Notes: a model not told the origin generated them from the letters alone. 64,000 nt of DNA from Comamonas halotolerans (GCF_030162935.1 NZ_JASAUZ010000023.1:124001-188000), one strand, 5' to 3'. Shown: positions 1-8,801, counted from the stretch's first letter. A program made the numbers and translations.

Positions 1-198
1 ACTTCTCGCCGCGCTGACGGCAACACCGCAGCATCAATTTCCTTGTATATCAACTCCATCAGAGTTGCACGGAGCGTGACACGATTTAGTAGCGGTGAAA
101 AAGATGCGGTAGTCACGGGCATTGTTCCCGCTGGGGCAACTTACTTGGTGAGCGAATTTGAAGGCGATGCAATCTATATCTGGGCAGAATTGAGATGA
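1..198 (+). CDS. Phage tail fibre protein, C-terminal fragment (5' end outside window)
   Basis: The frame is open from the first base to a TGA at 196-198, giving 65 residues of a C-terminus that ends WAELR. It directly precedes a small fibre-assembly-like gene and the sheath/tube genes. In P2-type phages this is where the tail fibre (gpH) gene lies, so I call it the fibre C-terminus. The stop overlaps the next start as ATGA, showing translational coupling. The fragment alone has no diagnostic motif; the call rests on gene order. Confidence 0.55.
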   Translation, partial: TSRRADGNTAASISLYINSIRVARSVTRFSSGEKDAVVTGIVPAGATYLVSEFEGDAIYIWAELR

Positions 199-602
199 GG
201 CAACACAAATACTTCACAGATGATGCGGGCACTGTTTATGCCTACGAGGCCGACGGTTCCCAAGACGGCTACATCTCGCCCACCTTACGGGCCATGACCG
301 AAGAGGAAATTCAGGCCCACCTGAATCCACCGCCTGCAGTGGTAGCACCGCCACAGCAGTGCACGCCTGCCCAGGGGCTTGTGGCACTGTTTGCCATCAA
401 AGGCATCACCGAAGATCAGGTGCTTGCAGCGATTGAGCAAATCCCGGATCCCGTGCAGCGCTACACCGCAAAAATCGGCTATCAACGCGCCACGTCCTGG
501 GAACTCAAGAGCCCCACCATGCAGTTTCTGGCCCAGCTGCTACAGCTGTCAGAGACAGATATGGATGAGCTATTTAGCTATGCCGTGACAGTACAAGTCT
601 GA
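195..602 (+). CDS. Probable tail fibre assembly protein (gpG position)
   Basis: This 135-residue protein begins with an aromatic/charged segment (YFTDDAGTVYAYEADGSQ) followed by an EEEIQAHLNPP segment. That pattern is common in phage fibre-assembly or fibre-associated chaperone proteins that read 'T-x-EE-hxxhhNPP'. It overlaps the end of the fibre gene by four bases (ATGA) and is followed by the sheath gene, which fits the P2 order H-G-FI. I do not see a conserved catalytic motif. Family placement is by position and N-terminal pattern only. A proline-rich linker (residues about 44-55) separates the N-terminal part from a helical C-terminal part. Confidence 0.5.
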   Translation: MRQHKYFTDDAGTVYAYEADGSQDGYISPTLRAMTEEEIQAHLNPPPAVVAPPQQCTPAQGLVALFAIKGITEDQVLAAIEQIPDPVQRYTAKIGYQRATSWELKSPTMQFLAQLLQLSETDMDELFSYAVTVQV

Positions 603-746
603 CGCAATGCAGATGGAAAAACGCTGGCAGCAATCCCGCGCACGCATCCATTTTTCCGTCACCTGAACCGCCACAACAGCCGCTGCTGGCCGCTGCGTGC
701 AGCTCGAGTGAGCATAGAGGCTCCACACCAACAGGAGCCCTGCCAC

Positions 747-1955
747 ATGGCTGCAACCGACTATCACCACGGCGTCCGAGTCATTGAAACTACGGGCGCA
801 GGCGCGGCTATCCGCGTTGTCTCCACCGCCGTTATTGGCTTGGTGGCCACCGCGCCGGAAGCTGACGATGATGCCTTTCCCATCAACACTCCCGTATTGC
901 TGACCAACCCCGCCGGTGGCATTGGCAAAGCGGGCAAGAGTGGCACCCTCGCCCGTGCGCTGGATGCCATCAGCAAACAATCCCGCGCACTGACCATTGT
1001 GGTGCGCGTGGAGGAAGGTGCGGAGGCGTCTGAAACCGTCTCCAACATCATTGGTTCTGTACTGCCCACAGGCCAGCGCACAGGCATTCAGGCCCTGCTG
1101 TCAGCCGAGAGTGAACTTGGCGTCAAGCCGCGCATCATCGGTGTGCCAGAGCTGGACACGCAAGAAGTTGCCAATGCGCTGGCCAGTGCTGCCCAGGCGC
1201 TGCGCGCCTTCACTTATGTGGCTGCGCGAGATACCGCAGGCAACTACGCGCAAACAAAAGAGCAGGCCACGGCTTACCGCAAGGAATTTGGCCAGCGTGA
1301 GGTCATGGTGCTCTACCCCAACTTCCTGGCCTGGGACAGCAACGCCGGGGAAGACGGCAAAGGCGCGGTGGTCACGCAAAGCGCCGTCGCCTACGCCATG
1401 GGCTTGCGTGCCAAGCTGGATCAGGAAGTGGGCTGGCACAAGAACATCAGCAATGCCGTTATCAACGGCCCCCAGGGCGTCACCGTGCCTGTGTTCTTTG
1501 ACTTGCAGAACCCTGCCAGCGATGCAGGCTATCTGAACGCGCAGGAGGTGACCACCATCATCCGCCGCAGCGGCTATCGCTTCTGGGGCTCACGCACCTG
1601 TGAAGAGCAAGGCGGGCGCTTTGCCTTTGAGAACTACACACGCACCGCCCAGGTGCTGGCAGACACCATTGCCGAGGCGCACTTCACCTTCGTTGACAAG
1701 CCCATGCACCCCAGCTTGGTGCGCGACATGCTGGGCTTCATCAATAGCCGCTTCCGCGATCTGGTCAACGGTGGTTATCTGATTGGCGCCGAAGCCTACT
1801 TTGACCCCGACCGCAACAGCAAGGAAGACCTTGCAGCTGGCCGCTTGCTTATCAGCTACCGCTACACCCCTGTGCCGCCGCTGGAAAACCTCATCTTTGA
1901 GCAGTCCATCACGGACGATTTCCTGGCTGAATTTGCCGCCGCCATCCAAGCCTGA
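747..1955 (+). CDS. FI: Contractile tail sheath protein (P2 gpFI)
   Basis: This 402-residue protein begins MAATDYHHGVRV, the standard opening of P2-type sheath proteins. It carries the family's N-terminal VRVIETTGAGAAIRVVSTAVIGLVATAP segment (cited by its position, residues 8-35). Sheath subunits stack around the tail tube and contract on infection. The frame is open further upstream to 708, but an AGGAG ribosome site at 733-737 is spaced for the ATG at 747, which also matches the family start. It is followed 16 bases later by the tube gene. Length is close to the P2 protein (about 396 residues). Confidence 0.93.
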   Translation: MAATDYHHGVRVIETTGAGAAIRVVSTAVIGLVATAPEADDDAFPINTPVLLTNPAGGIGKAGKSGTLARALDAISKQSRALTIVVRVEEGAEASETVSNIIGSVLPTGQRTGIQALLSAESELGVKPRIIGVPELDTQEVANALASAAQALRAFTYVAARDTAGNYAQTKEQATAYRKEFGQREVMVLYPNFLAWDSNAGEDGKGAVVTQSAVAYAMGLRAKLDQEVGWHKNISNAVINGPQGVTVPVFFDLQNPASDAGYLNAQEVTTIIRRSGYRFWGSRTCEEQGGRFAFENYTRTAQVLADTIAEAHFTFVDKPMHPSLVRDMLGFINSRFRDLVNGGYLIGAEAYFDPDRNSKEDLAAGRLLISYRYTPVPPLENLIFEQSITDDFLAEFAAAIQA

Positions 1956-1971
1956 CCCGGAGTGAACCAAT

Positions 1972-2481
1972 ATGTCTTTGCCTAGCAAACTTAAAAACTT
2001 CAACCTCTTCGGTGACGGCGACCTCTGGCGTGCCCAGATTGATTCCGTCACCCTGCCCAAGCTCACCCGCAAAGTGGAAGAGTGGCGCGGCGGCGGTATG
2101 CACGGCCCCATTGATGTGGATCTTGGCCTGGAAAAGCTGGAACTCACCTTCAAGGCGGGCGGCTTTTTGCTGGATGGTTACCGCGCCTTCGGTGCGTCCA
2201 CGCACAACGCCAACCAGTGGCGCTTTGCCGGTGCCTACGAAGATGACAGCACCGGTGCCGTCCTGGCTGTGGAAATTCTGGTGCGTGGCCGTGTGCGTGA
2301 AATCGACCCGGGCGAAGCCAAAGCCGGTGATGACACCGAGCACACGCATGCCATCTCCGTGAGCTACTACAAGCTCACTGTGAACGGTGTTGATGAAATT
2401 GAAATCGACATGCCAGGCTATCTGTTCAATGTGCGCGGGCAAGACATGCTGTCCAAGCTGCGCCGCGCTATCGGCATGTAA
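1972..2481 (+). CDS. FII: Major tail tube protein (P2 gpFII)
   Basis: The 169-residue product matches the tail tube family: it starts MSLPSKLKNFNLFGDG, and has the conserved GPIDVDLGLEKLE region near residues 44-56. It ends with a segment reading DEIEIDMPGYLFNVRGQD. The protein polymerises into the inner tube through which DNA passes. It follows the sheath gene closely in the late operon. Length is normal for the family (P2 FII is 172 residues). Confidence 0.93.
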   Translation: MSLPSKLKNFNLFGDGDLWRAQIDSVTLPKLTRKVEEWRGGGMHGPIDVDLGLEKLELTFKAGGFLLDGYRAFGASTHNANQWRFAGAYEDDSTGAVLAVEILVRGRVREIDPGEAKAGDDTEHTHAISVSYYKLTVNGVDEIEIDMPGYLFNVRGQDMLSKLRRAIGM

Positions 2482-2497
2482 ACCACCTGCCACACCA

Positions 2498-2522
2498 GCA
2501 CGCCGGGCCCACGGCCCGGTGC
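2498..2522 (+). other. GC-rich hairpin between FII and E
   Basis: Arms reading CCGGGCC and GGCCCGG face each other around a CAC loop, with further pairing outside. No T-run follows, so it is unlikely to be a full intrinsic terminator. It could be an RNA-stability or processing element that sets the level of tube message above that of E. Confidence 0.35.
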
Positions 2523-2554
2523 TCTCTCGCAATCTCTACACCTGTTGACGCACC

Positions 2555-2896
2555 ATGCAAGACACCACCACAACCACCACAGAACTGCCTCCAACCGTTG
2601 CCACCGACGGTGACAACACCGTCACGCTGGACTACCCGCTCAAGCGTGGCGACACAGAGCTGCGCACCATCACTCTGCGCAAACCTATGGCTGGAGAGCT
2701 GCGTGGCATCAAGCTGACCGAACTGCTGGCCCTGGACGTGGGAGCCGTGCAGAAGCTGCTGCCCCGCATCACCACGCCCACGATGACCACGCATGAGGTG
2801 GCCAGCCTCGACCCTGCCGACCTCACCGAGCTGGCCACAGAGGTGGCGGGTTTTTTCGTGCGCAAGAGTGCCCGTGCGGCGTACCTGAACGCGTAG
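2555..2896 (+). CDS. E: Phage tail assembly chaperone E
   Basis: The 113-residue product is in the P2 gpE position between tube and tape measure. Its N-terminal part is threonine-rich; the middle carries the gpE-type segment YPLKRGDTELRTITLRKP (residues 28-45). Tail assembly chaperones of this type bind the tape measure protein during tail assembly. The gene contains the slippery site at 2851-2857 that gives the longer E+E' product. It ends at a TAG at 2894-2896, just before the E' start-like ATG at 2905. Confidence 0.85.
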   Translation: MQDTTTTTTELPPTVATDGDNTVTLDYPLKRGDTELRTITLRKPMAGELRGIKLTELLALDVGAVQKLLPRITTPTMTTHEVASLDPADLTELATEVAGFFVRKSARAAYLNA

Positions 2897-3024
2897 AAGA
2901 CGCCATGGCGGATCTGGCCACCATCTTTCACTGGCGGCCTGCGGACATGGACTGCATGTCGCTGGCTGAATTGATGGACTGGCGCGAACGTGCACGCTTG
3001 CGTGCTCAAAAACAGGGCATGTAA
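2555..3024 (+). CDS. E+E': E+E' tail assembly chaperone made by -1 ribosomal frameshift
   Basis: Reading E to the heptamer T TTT TTC at 2851-2857 and slipping back one base enters a frame that stays open to TAA at 3022-3024. The predicted fusion has about 156 residues. Its last 39 residues (from an in-frame ATG at 2905) read MADLATIFHWRPADMD and then a short basic tail, the typical E' ending. In P2, lambda and many tailed phages the two-chaperone ratio is set by exactly this kind of slip. The heptamer is in the correct phase with the zero frame (codons GGT TTT TTC). The frameshift is inferred from sequence, not shown experimentally here. Confidence 0.85.
2851..2857 (+). promoter_or_regulatory. 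-1 frameshift slippery heptamer TTTTTTC
   Basis: In the E reading frame the bases divide as T TTT TTC, the canonical X XXY YYZ arrangement for -1 slippage. P2 uses T TTT TTG at the equivalent place. Slipped reading enters E' without a stop. Confidence 0.85.
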
Positions 3025-3035
3025 TACTATGGGCT

Positions 3036-3161
3036 ATGAACATCATCATGTACGCACTGATTGCGCTGGGCTTCCTCACACTGGTGAGCGCAATAGTCAT
3101 GGCGGCCTACTTCTGCGCATTGGCGGGTGGCTTTGTCATGCGCATGCTGCTGGGCAGGTAA
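3036..3161 (+). CDS. Small single-pass membrane protein (41 residues)
   Basis: An ATG at 3036 opens a 41-residue frame between E' and the tape measure gene. About residues 3-34 are almost wholly hydrophobic (IIMYALIALGFLTLVSAIV at the start), followed by a basic end RMLLGR, so it looks like a single transmembrane helix. P2-like phages of beta-proteobacteria often carry a tiny gene here. I do not know its function. The ribosome site is weak, which lowers confidence. Confidence 0.5.
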   Translation: MNIIMYALIALGFLTLVSAIVMAAYFCALAGGFVMRMLLGR

Positions 3162-3194
3162 GTACCGCTGCCTGCGCAGCCCAAGGGGCCGCGC

Positions 3195-6122
3195 ATGGAT
3201 AAGCGTTTGCAGCTTCTGCTGGAACTCAAAGACAAGGTCACAGCCCCGCTGCGTGGCATTCAGGCTGGCAGCCAGGATGCGGCAGCCGCACTCAAGGCAA
3301 CCCGTGAGCAAGTGCGCGAAATGGAAAAGGCCCAGCGTGACATCACGGGCCTGCGCACCACCACCGTGCAATTGCGCGGCCAGCAGCGTGAGCTGCAAGC
3401 GCTGCAGGGCAAGCTGGCGCAAACCAATGGCCAGTTGACTGATGCACGAGAGCGGCACAAACACATCACGGCATCGCTGAAAACCTCGCGTGAAGCTCAT
3501 GCGCGTATGACTGCGGCCCTGCAAAACGGTGCCGAGGTAACGCCCGCATTTATTGGGCAGCTGGAACAAACCCGTGCTTCCCTGTTTAACAGCCAGAGCG
3601 CCTATGAGCGCTCCAAGTCCACCCTGAATCAGTACCGGGCGCAGATCAAAAACACCCAGGGCAACATTCAACAACTCAGTGGCAGGATCAACAACGGACA
3701 AGAGCGCCTGCAAGGCTACAAGCAGCGGCTGGAGCAGGCTGGCATAAGCACAGACCGGCTGGGGCTGCGCTCCAAAGAGCTACGCTCCCGCATTGACCAG
3801 GGCAGCGCATCTATTGACCGGCAAAAGCAGGCCCTGGCACGTTTGCACGAGCAGCAAGAAAAAATCAGCGCACTCAAGGCCCAGCACGGCAAAGCGATGG
3901 TGCATGCTGGGATGGTGACTGCGTTAGGTGGAGGAATGTTCGCTGCTGGCCGCAAGGGCGTACAGGCAGGAATGAACCCTGTGCAGGAATACGCCCAGCA
4001 CCAAGATCACATGCTAGGCATCGCACGGCAGGTCGAAGGTGCCCGCAGTAGCGCAGGAAATCTCACGCCCGTCTACTACGCAATTGAGGAACAGATTCGG
4101 GGACTGAGTCAGCAAATTCCTCTTGCGACAACCGCCATCACCGACATGGTGACGGCTGCGGCACGCATGGAGGTGCCGACCGATAAGCTGGCCGAGTTCA
4201 CTCTGATGAGTTCAGAGATGGCTACCGCATTTGATGCCGTTCCAGATGAAATCACCGAAGCAATGGGCAAGGTTGCCAAGAACTTCAAGATTCCCACGGA
4301 CAACATCGAATCTATCCGCAGTTTGGCTGACTCCATCAATTACCTCGATGACAACGCCATCAGCAAAGGCGGCGACATCATCAGCTTCCTCAATCGAACA
4401 TCCGGGGTGATCTCCACCGTAGCCATGTCTGAAAAGGATGCGGCAGCGCTGGGGTCAACGCTTCTCACCTTGGGGGAACGTGAAGAAACTGCGGCTACGG
4501 CAGCAAACGCGATCATCCAGAAATTCGCGGCAGCAACGAAAGGCACCAAAAAATTTCAGTCTGCATTGAAAGAAGTGGGCCTTAACAGCAACGCTGTCCA
4601 AAAAGGAATGGCTAAGGATGCCACCGACACTTTGATGAAGGTGGTCAATGCCATTCAAAAGCTACCAGAGGACAAACGCATCGGCGTCATGGTCGAGCTG
4701 GTTGGAATGGAGCATAGCGACACCTTGGCCAAGCTGGTCGATAAGCCGGAAGAGTTCCAGCGTCAGCTCAAGTTGGCTAACAGCACAGAGTCCCAAGGCT
4801 CCATGGCCAGGGAGGCAGATGCGCGCAATCAAACGCTTTCCGCGCAATGGCAGATGACGCAAAACCGGGCCTTTAACCTGAAGGCCGCCATAGGCTCGTC
4901 ATTGGAGCCAGCCTTGGTTTCACTGATGAAAGCAGTCAATCCGCTCATTGAGGGATTCTCCGCTTTTGTGATGCAGCACAAAGAGCTTGCCAAGTGGGTA
5001 CTTGGAGGCTTGGTTGCAATTTCGGCCTTTACTGCCTTACTTGGAGTCCTGCTGATCCCCTTGGGCCTTATCTACGGCAAGGTCATGCTGCTGCGCTTTG
5101 GCTTTGGTCTGCTGGGCTTCAAATTGCCTAGTCTGGTGGCGGGCATCAAAGGAGTTGCGGCAATGGTTGCCCGCCTGGGGCCGCTGCTAGTTCGTGCCGC
5201 GCCAATGCTGCTGCGCATTCTGGGGCCTATTGGGCTGCTGGTAACGGCTGGCTGGATGCTATACAGCAATTGGGATGCCATTTGTGGCGGTGCCAAAGCG
5301 CTCTGGCAAGACTTGGGTGATTGGTGGAACGGCTTTTCCGCCCGCATGGCCAGCATCCTGTCTGGCATGTGGAATGCCGTGGTCAGTACAGCCCAGGGGG
5401 TTTTGACGGGGCTGGTGGAAGGTGTGCGCAACCTGCTGGACGGCGGCGTGGGTGCTTGGATGGCTGCCCTGCTGAACTTCTCGCCCTTCGGTGTGCTGTG
5501 GAATGCCATTACTGCGGCGTTGTCTGCGCTGGGCATTCAGGTGCCTGAGCAATTCCGCAACTTTGGCAGCTTTATCGTGGATGGATTGATAGGCGGCATT
5601 CAAAGCAAGCTGTCTGCATTGAAAGAAGCCGTAGTGGGTGCTGCAAGCTCTGCAGCCAGCTGGTTCAAGGAACGATTGGGCATTGCCAGTCCATCCAAGC
5701 TGTTTACTCAATATGGAGGGTGGATTTCAGAGGGGGCTGCAAATGGCATCGAATCCGGTCAATTCAAGGTACGCGCTGCAGCGCTGGCCATGGCCGGTGC
5801 TGCCTCTGTGGGTATGCCAGCATTTGCGGCAACGGCAGAGTTGCCCCCAGGGCTGATTGACCACCGCCCGGCCATCACTTTGCCAACATTTGCTGCGGCT
5901 CCAGAGATGCCCGCTGTGGCAATTGACCGCCGCCCGGCCATTGCTGCGCCCGCTGCCATGCGCCCGACGGTCACCATTCAGGGTGACAACATCACCATGC
6001 ATATTCACTCCCAGCCCGGCATGGACGCCCAGGCCCTGGCGCAAGCCATCAGCGCAGAACTGCAACGCCGCGAATATGCAAAGGCTGCGCGTCTGCAAAA
6101 CGCTTTCAACGACTTTGGATAA
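3195..6122 (+). CDS. T: Tail tape measure protein (P2 gpT)
   Basis: This 975-residue protein is the longest in the tail operon. Its N-terminal 230 residues are rich in heptad-like Gln/Lys/Arg/Leu coiled coil. Next comes the tape-measure core (residues about 290-580) with the TALGSTLLTLGEREET-like region. A hydrophobic middle follows (about 600-690, several possible membrane-inserting helices), then a C-terminal part with WFKERLGIASPSKLF, a motif common near tape-measure C-termini. It sets tail length and is later ejected to help DNA cross the membrane. The position after E/E' and before U matches P2. Confidence 0.92.
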   Translation: MDKRLQLLLELKDKVTAPLRGIQAGSQDAAAALKATREQVREMEKAQRDITGLRTTTVQLRGQQRELQALQGKLAQTNGQLTDARERHKHITASLKTSREAHARMTAALQNGAEVTPAFIGQLEQTRASLFNSQSAYERSKSTLNQYRAQIKNTQGNIQQLSGRINNGQERLQGYKQRLEQAGISTDRLGLRSKELRSRIDQGSASIDRQKQALARLHEQQEKISALKAQHGKAMVHAGMVTALGGGMFAAGRKGVQAGMNPVQEYAQHQDHMLGIARQVEGARSSAGNLTPVYYAIEEQIRGLSQQIPLATTAITDMVTAAARMEVPTDKLAEFTLMSSEMATAFDAVPDEITEAMGKVAKNFKIPTDNIESIRSLADSINYLDDNAISKGGDIISFLNRTSGVISTVAMSEKDAAALGSTLLTLGEREETAATAANAIIQKFAAATKGTKKFQSALKEVGLNSNAVQKGMAKDATDTLMKVVNAIQKLPEDKRIGVMVELVGMEHSDTLAKLVDKPEEFQRQLKLANSTESQGSMAREADARNQTLSAQWQMTQNRAFNLKAAIGSSLEPALVSLMKAVNPLIEGFSAFVMQHKELAKWVLGGLVAISAFTALLGVLLIPLGLIYGKVMLLRFGFGLLGFKLPSLVAGIKGVAAMVARLGPLLVRAAPMLLRILGPIGLLVTAGWMLYSNWDAICGGAKALWQDLGDWWNGFSARMASILSGMWNAVVSTAQGVLTGLVEGVRNLLDGGVGAWMAALLNFSPFGVLWNAITAALSALGIQVPEQFRNFGSFIVDGLIGGIQSKLSALKEAVVGAASSAASWFKERLGIASPSKLFTQYGGWISEGAANGIESGQFKVRAAALAMAGAASVGMPAFAATAELPPGLIDHRPAITLPTFAAAPEMPAVAIDRRPAIAAPAAMRPTVTIQGDNITMHIHSQPGMDAQALAQAISAELQRREYAKAARLQNAFNDFG

Positions 6123-6128
6123 CCGTCT

Positions 6129-6626
6129 ATGCAAATGCTCTGCCTGGGGCTGTTTGTTTTCAGCCTCAATACCTTGGCCTACCAGGAACTGCAACGGCGC
6201 ACCGCCTGGAAGCACCCCACCCAAAGCATTGTTGGCGGGCGTGATGCCTCGCAGTTTCTGGGGCCGGGCGAAGACACCATCACTTTGAGCGGCAGCATGG
6301 TGCCCGAGTTTGCAGGCCAGCCCGCCAGCCTGGATGAATTGCGCCGCATGGCCAACACGGGGCAGGCATGGGTACTGGTAGAGGGTAGCGGCACGGTGTA
6401 CGGTGCCTTTGTCATCATGGATCTGCAGGAAACCAAAACCCTGTTTTATGTGGATGGCACTCCGCGCAAGATTGAATTTACGCTGTCATTGCGCCGCGTG
6501 GATCAAGATCCTGATGAATCCGACGATGCGCAAGATGGCACCAGTGGCAACGATATGGGCGACCTGGAGCCGGAAGATGACAGTGCGTACAACGACGAAC
6601 AACCAGAGCTGCAGGGTACGCCATGA
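6129..6626 (+). CDS. U: Tail completion/terminator protein (P2 gpU)
   Basis: The 165-residue product has the gpU features: an N-terminal LNTLAYQELQRRTAWKHP segment, the DTITLSGSMVPEF motif near residue 55, and a FTLSLRRVD segment. gpU caps the tail tube during assembly. The stop overlaps the D start by four bases (ATGA), showing coupled translation. The C-terminal 40 residues are strongly acidic and appear to be a variable extension. Confidence 0.9.
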   Translation: MQMLCLGLFVFSLNTLAYQELQRRTAWKHPTQSIVGGRDASQFLGPGEDTITLSGSMVPEFAGQPASLDELRRMANTGQAWVLVEGSGTVYGAFVIMDLQETKTLFYVDGTPRKIEFTLSLRRVDQDPDESDDAQDGTSGNDMGDLEPEDDSAYNDEQPELQGTP

Positions 6627-7777
6627 GCACCGCGCCCAACAGTACGCCCAGTACAACCACCACCGTTCGCGCAGGGCTGCCGGTTGCGCAGTCCACGGGC
6701 AAGCCTGAGCGCCCCGCTGCCAACCTGCGGCCTGTGTGGCGCGTTACCGTCAAGGGCCAGGACATCAGCGCCCGCATTGCGCCGCGTCTTGTCAGTCTGA
6801 ACATCACAGACAACCAGGGCGATGAAGCCGATGAAGTGGAAATTGTTGTCAGCGACCACGATGGTGCAATTGAACTGCCCGACACCGGTGACACGCTGAC
6901 CGTGGCCATTGGCTGGCAACTCGATGGCGGTGCTGGCCAGGATGCACCGCAGCAAGACTTCCCCCTTGGGCTGGTGGACAAAGGCAGCTACACCATTCAG
7001 GCCGTGGAATACAGCGGTGCGCCCGATGCCATCACCTTGCGTGCGCGTGCGGCCAACCTGCTGGATGAACTGCGCACCATCAAAGACCGCAGCTGGCACA
7101 AAACCACTGTGGGGGCCATTGTGCAAAGCATTGCAGCAGCCAACAAGCTCAAGGCCAGTATCGACAAGGAAATTGCAGTGCGCAAAGTGCCGCATGCAGA
7201 CCAAGCCCATGAGTCAGACGCTTCGTTCTTGCGCCGCCTGGGCAAGCAAATGGACTGCCTGTGCACCATCAAAAATGGTACCCTTCTGTTTAGCCAAGCC
7301 CGCAAGGCCCAGACACCCAGCGGCCAGCCGCTGCCTACCGTCATCATTGTGCGCAGTGACGGCGATCAGCACCGCTGGGCACGCGCTGACCGAGACTCAT
7401 ACAGCGGCGTCAAAGCCTGCTACAACGACATCAAGCGCGGCACGCGCCGCAGTGTGCTGGCAGGTATCAGTGGCAGAGCCAAAACGCTGCGCCAGACGTT
7501 TGCCAGTGAGGCTGATGCCCTGGCCGCCGCCCGTGCCGAATGGCTGCGCATTCAGCGCGGCATTTACAGCTTTGACATCACCCTGGCACGCGGACGCGCA
7601 GACCTCATGCCGCAACGCCCCGCCGTGGTCAGCGGCTACAAAAAACAAATTGATGAAACACCGTGGATCATCACCAACGTGCGCCACAGCCTGAGCAGCA
7701 GCGGCTATACCAGCCAGATCACGCTTGAGACGCACCAAGCCGAGGGTGTGGATGGTGGGGATGAGGCAACAGAGTAG
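6623..7777 (+). CDS. D: Baseplate hub / late control protein D (P2 gpD)
   Basis: The 384-residue product matches gpD: RPVWRVTVKGQDISARIAPR near the N-terminus, then the hub fold. Around residues 190-196 it has SDASFLRRLGKQ, and the end reads PWIITNVRHSLSSSGYTSQITLETH. gpD forms the hub at the tail tip, like phage T4 gp27. It is the last gene of the rightward late operon. The final 250 bases of this gene are present a second time at 9600-9850, which marks the left border of the cargo region. Confidence 0.93.
   Translation: MSTAPNSTPSTTTTVRAGLPVAQSTGKPERPAANLRPVWRVTVKGQDISARIAPRLVSLNITDNQGDEADEVEIVVSDHDGAIELPDTGDTLTVAIGWQLDGGAGQDAPQQDFPLGLVDKGSYTIQAVEYSGAPDAITLRARAANLLDELRTIKDRSWHKTTVGAIVQSIAAANKLKASIDKEIAVRKVPHADQAHESDASFLRRLGKQMDCLCTIKNGTLLFSQARKAQTPSGQPLPTVIIVRSDGDQHRWARADRDSYSGVKACYNDIKRGTRRSVLAGISGRAKTLRQTFASEADALAAARAEWLRIQRGIYSFDITLARGRADLMPQRPAVVSGYKKQIDETPWIITNVRHSLSSSGYTSQITLETHQAEGVDGGDEATE
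7520..7770 (+). repeat. Direct repeat, copy 1: 3' end of gene D
   Basis: These 251 bases align without gaps to 9600-9850 (constant offset 2080). By eye about nine in ten positions match, with many differences at third codon positions. The copies are therefore homologous alleles from related phages rather than a fresh duplication. Copy 1 is the functional end of D. Confidence 0.9.
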
Positions 7778-7894
7778 ATATTGTTCAACGCAGCATTACG
7801 CGCTCAACTGATTGACCTGCACGAGGACTGCTACCGACCATAAGCAGCCATTGCGGAAATGAGAAGCGACGGTCACACAGCAAGGTTTGCAGCT

Positions 7895-8602
7895 TTACTG
7901 CTTACACCTGAACACTTCTGCTCGATGATGCTCCATGTACTTCTCATGTTCAGGTTTCAGTGCGATCCTCATAGAAGATGTGATCCCAAGCTTATCGGCC
8001 TCGGTGAATAGGGGTGAAAGGCTGATAAACCCATCAGTATCGAACGTGATAAAGCCTTTATCGAACGCCTTGTCCAGATTTGGCGAAAGCAGCAAACCAT
8101 TCCATTGGTCCAATCGCTCACTATTCGTTGAGTTCTTCCACGGCTTAATGTGAGACGCAACGAGGAGGCTTGTATCGCTGAACCCAGTTACAGCACAGCA
8201 GGTCCAATGCAGTAGCACCTTGTCTCGGAACGTACCCTGTCCGATCCTGGATTTGATAAGCGCCGTTTTCTCGGTCGGCGTCGTGGTCGGATCGCTCATG
8301 ATTTGTTCAACGTCGTCTTGCATGTCATCACCGCCATTGCTCGCGAGGTATGCGGCGTACTGCGACAAGGTTGCGCTATACATGTGATGCCCACGCGCGT
8401 TTCTCTCTTTGAAGACGGGCAGCTCCTGGATGAGTTGGGAAAGCTCATCAAAGGCTGATGAGCTGGTTAAAGCGAATAAAGGGCCTGAAATCAGACCGCT
8501 ATCCATTGCCCATTCGGACAATGATCCACGGAGTGCTCCGTCGTAACTTCTTGCGGAGGACTTCGACAACCCCTTATCAATCATCCAGTCGTAGAAGTTC
8601 AT
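7895..8602 (-). CDS. HNH endonuclease with an N-terminal SAM-like helical domain
   Basis: The 235-residue protein has a C-terminal HNH_2-type nuclease domain (about 125-190): C136 with VTG, then ASHI with H151, the W-N168-GLLL segment and N175-LD177-KAFD. The spacing matches HNH nucleases of the restriction-endonuclease-like group. The first 85 residues (YDWMIDKGLSKSSARSY) resemble the core-binding helical domain of phage integrases and likely bind DNA. It reads against the late operon, so it has its own promoter and behaves as a cargo gene. Proteins of this layout are common in defence islands, but restriction activity is inference. Confidence 0.8.
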   Translation of the reverse strand: MNFYDWMIDKGLSKSSARSYDGALRGSLSEWAMDSGLISGPLFALTSSSAFDELSQLIQELPVFKERNARGHHMYSATLSQYAAYLASNGGDDMQDDVEQIMSDPTTTPTEKTALIKSRIGQGTFRDKVLLHWTCCAVTGFSDTSLLVASHIKPWKNSTNSERLDQWNGLLLSPNLDKAFDKGFITFDTDGFISLSPLFTEADKLGITSSMRIALKPEHEKYMEHHRAEVFRCKQ

Positions 8603-8734
8603 GTCTTAATAATCGTGTCAGATAGGTTGATTCGCCCGAAAAGATTTTTGAACGCCATGAACCCGGCTCTTGAAAGTCAGCTTTTGGCCGAAACTGTGAC
8701 AGTCGCAAAACGACCCAAAGCAGACTGCCAAATT

Positions 8735-8801
8735 GTTAACGTGTTTGAGGTAACCGGCAGCTGGCTTGCCGGGGCATGTCCGGTTGATTGATAGGTTAGA
8801 C
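8735..8801 (-). other. attC-like integron recombination element
   Basis: On the minus strand the element begins with GTCTAAC (fits RYYYAAC), immediately after the stop codon of the gene at 8803-9189. It continues through nested inverted repeats (AACCGG..CCGGTT and CCGGCA..TGCCGG) and ends CAAACACG before TTAAC. The opposite boundary of the gene carries GTTAGAC at 9210-9216, the exact complement of the GTCTAAC box. That is what a circularised gene cassette requires. No integron integrase is nearby. Confidence 0.55.
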
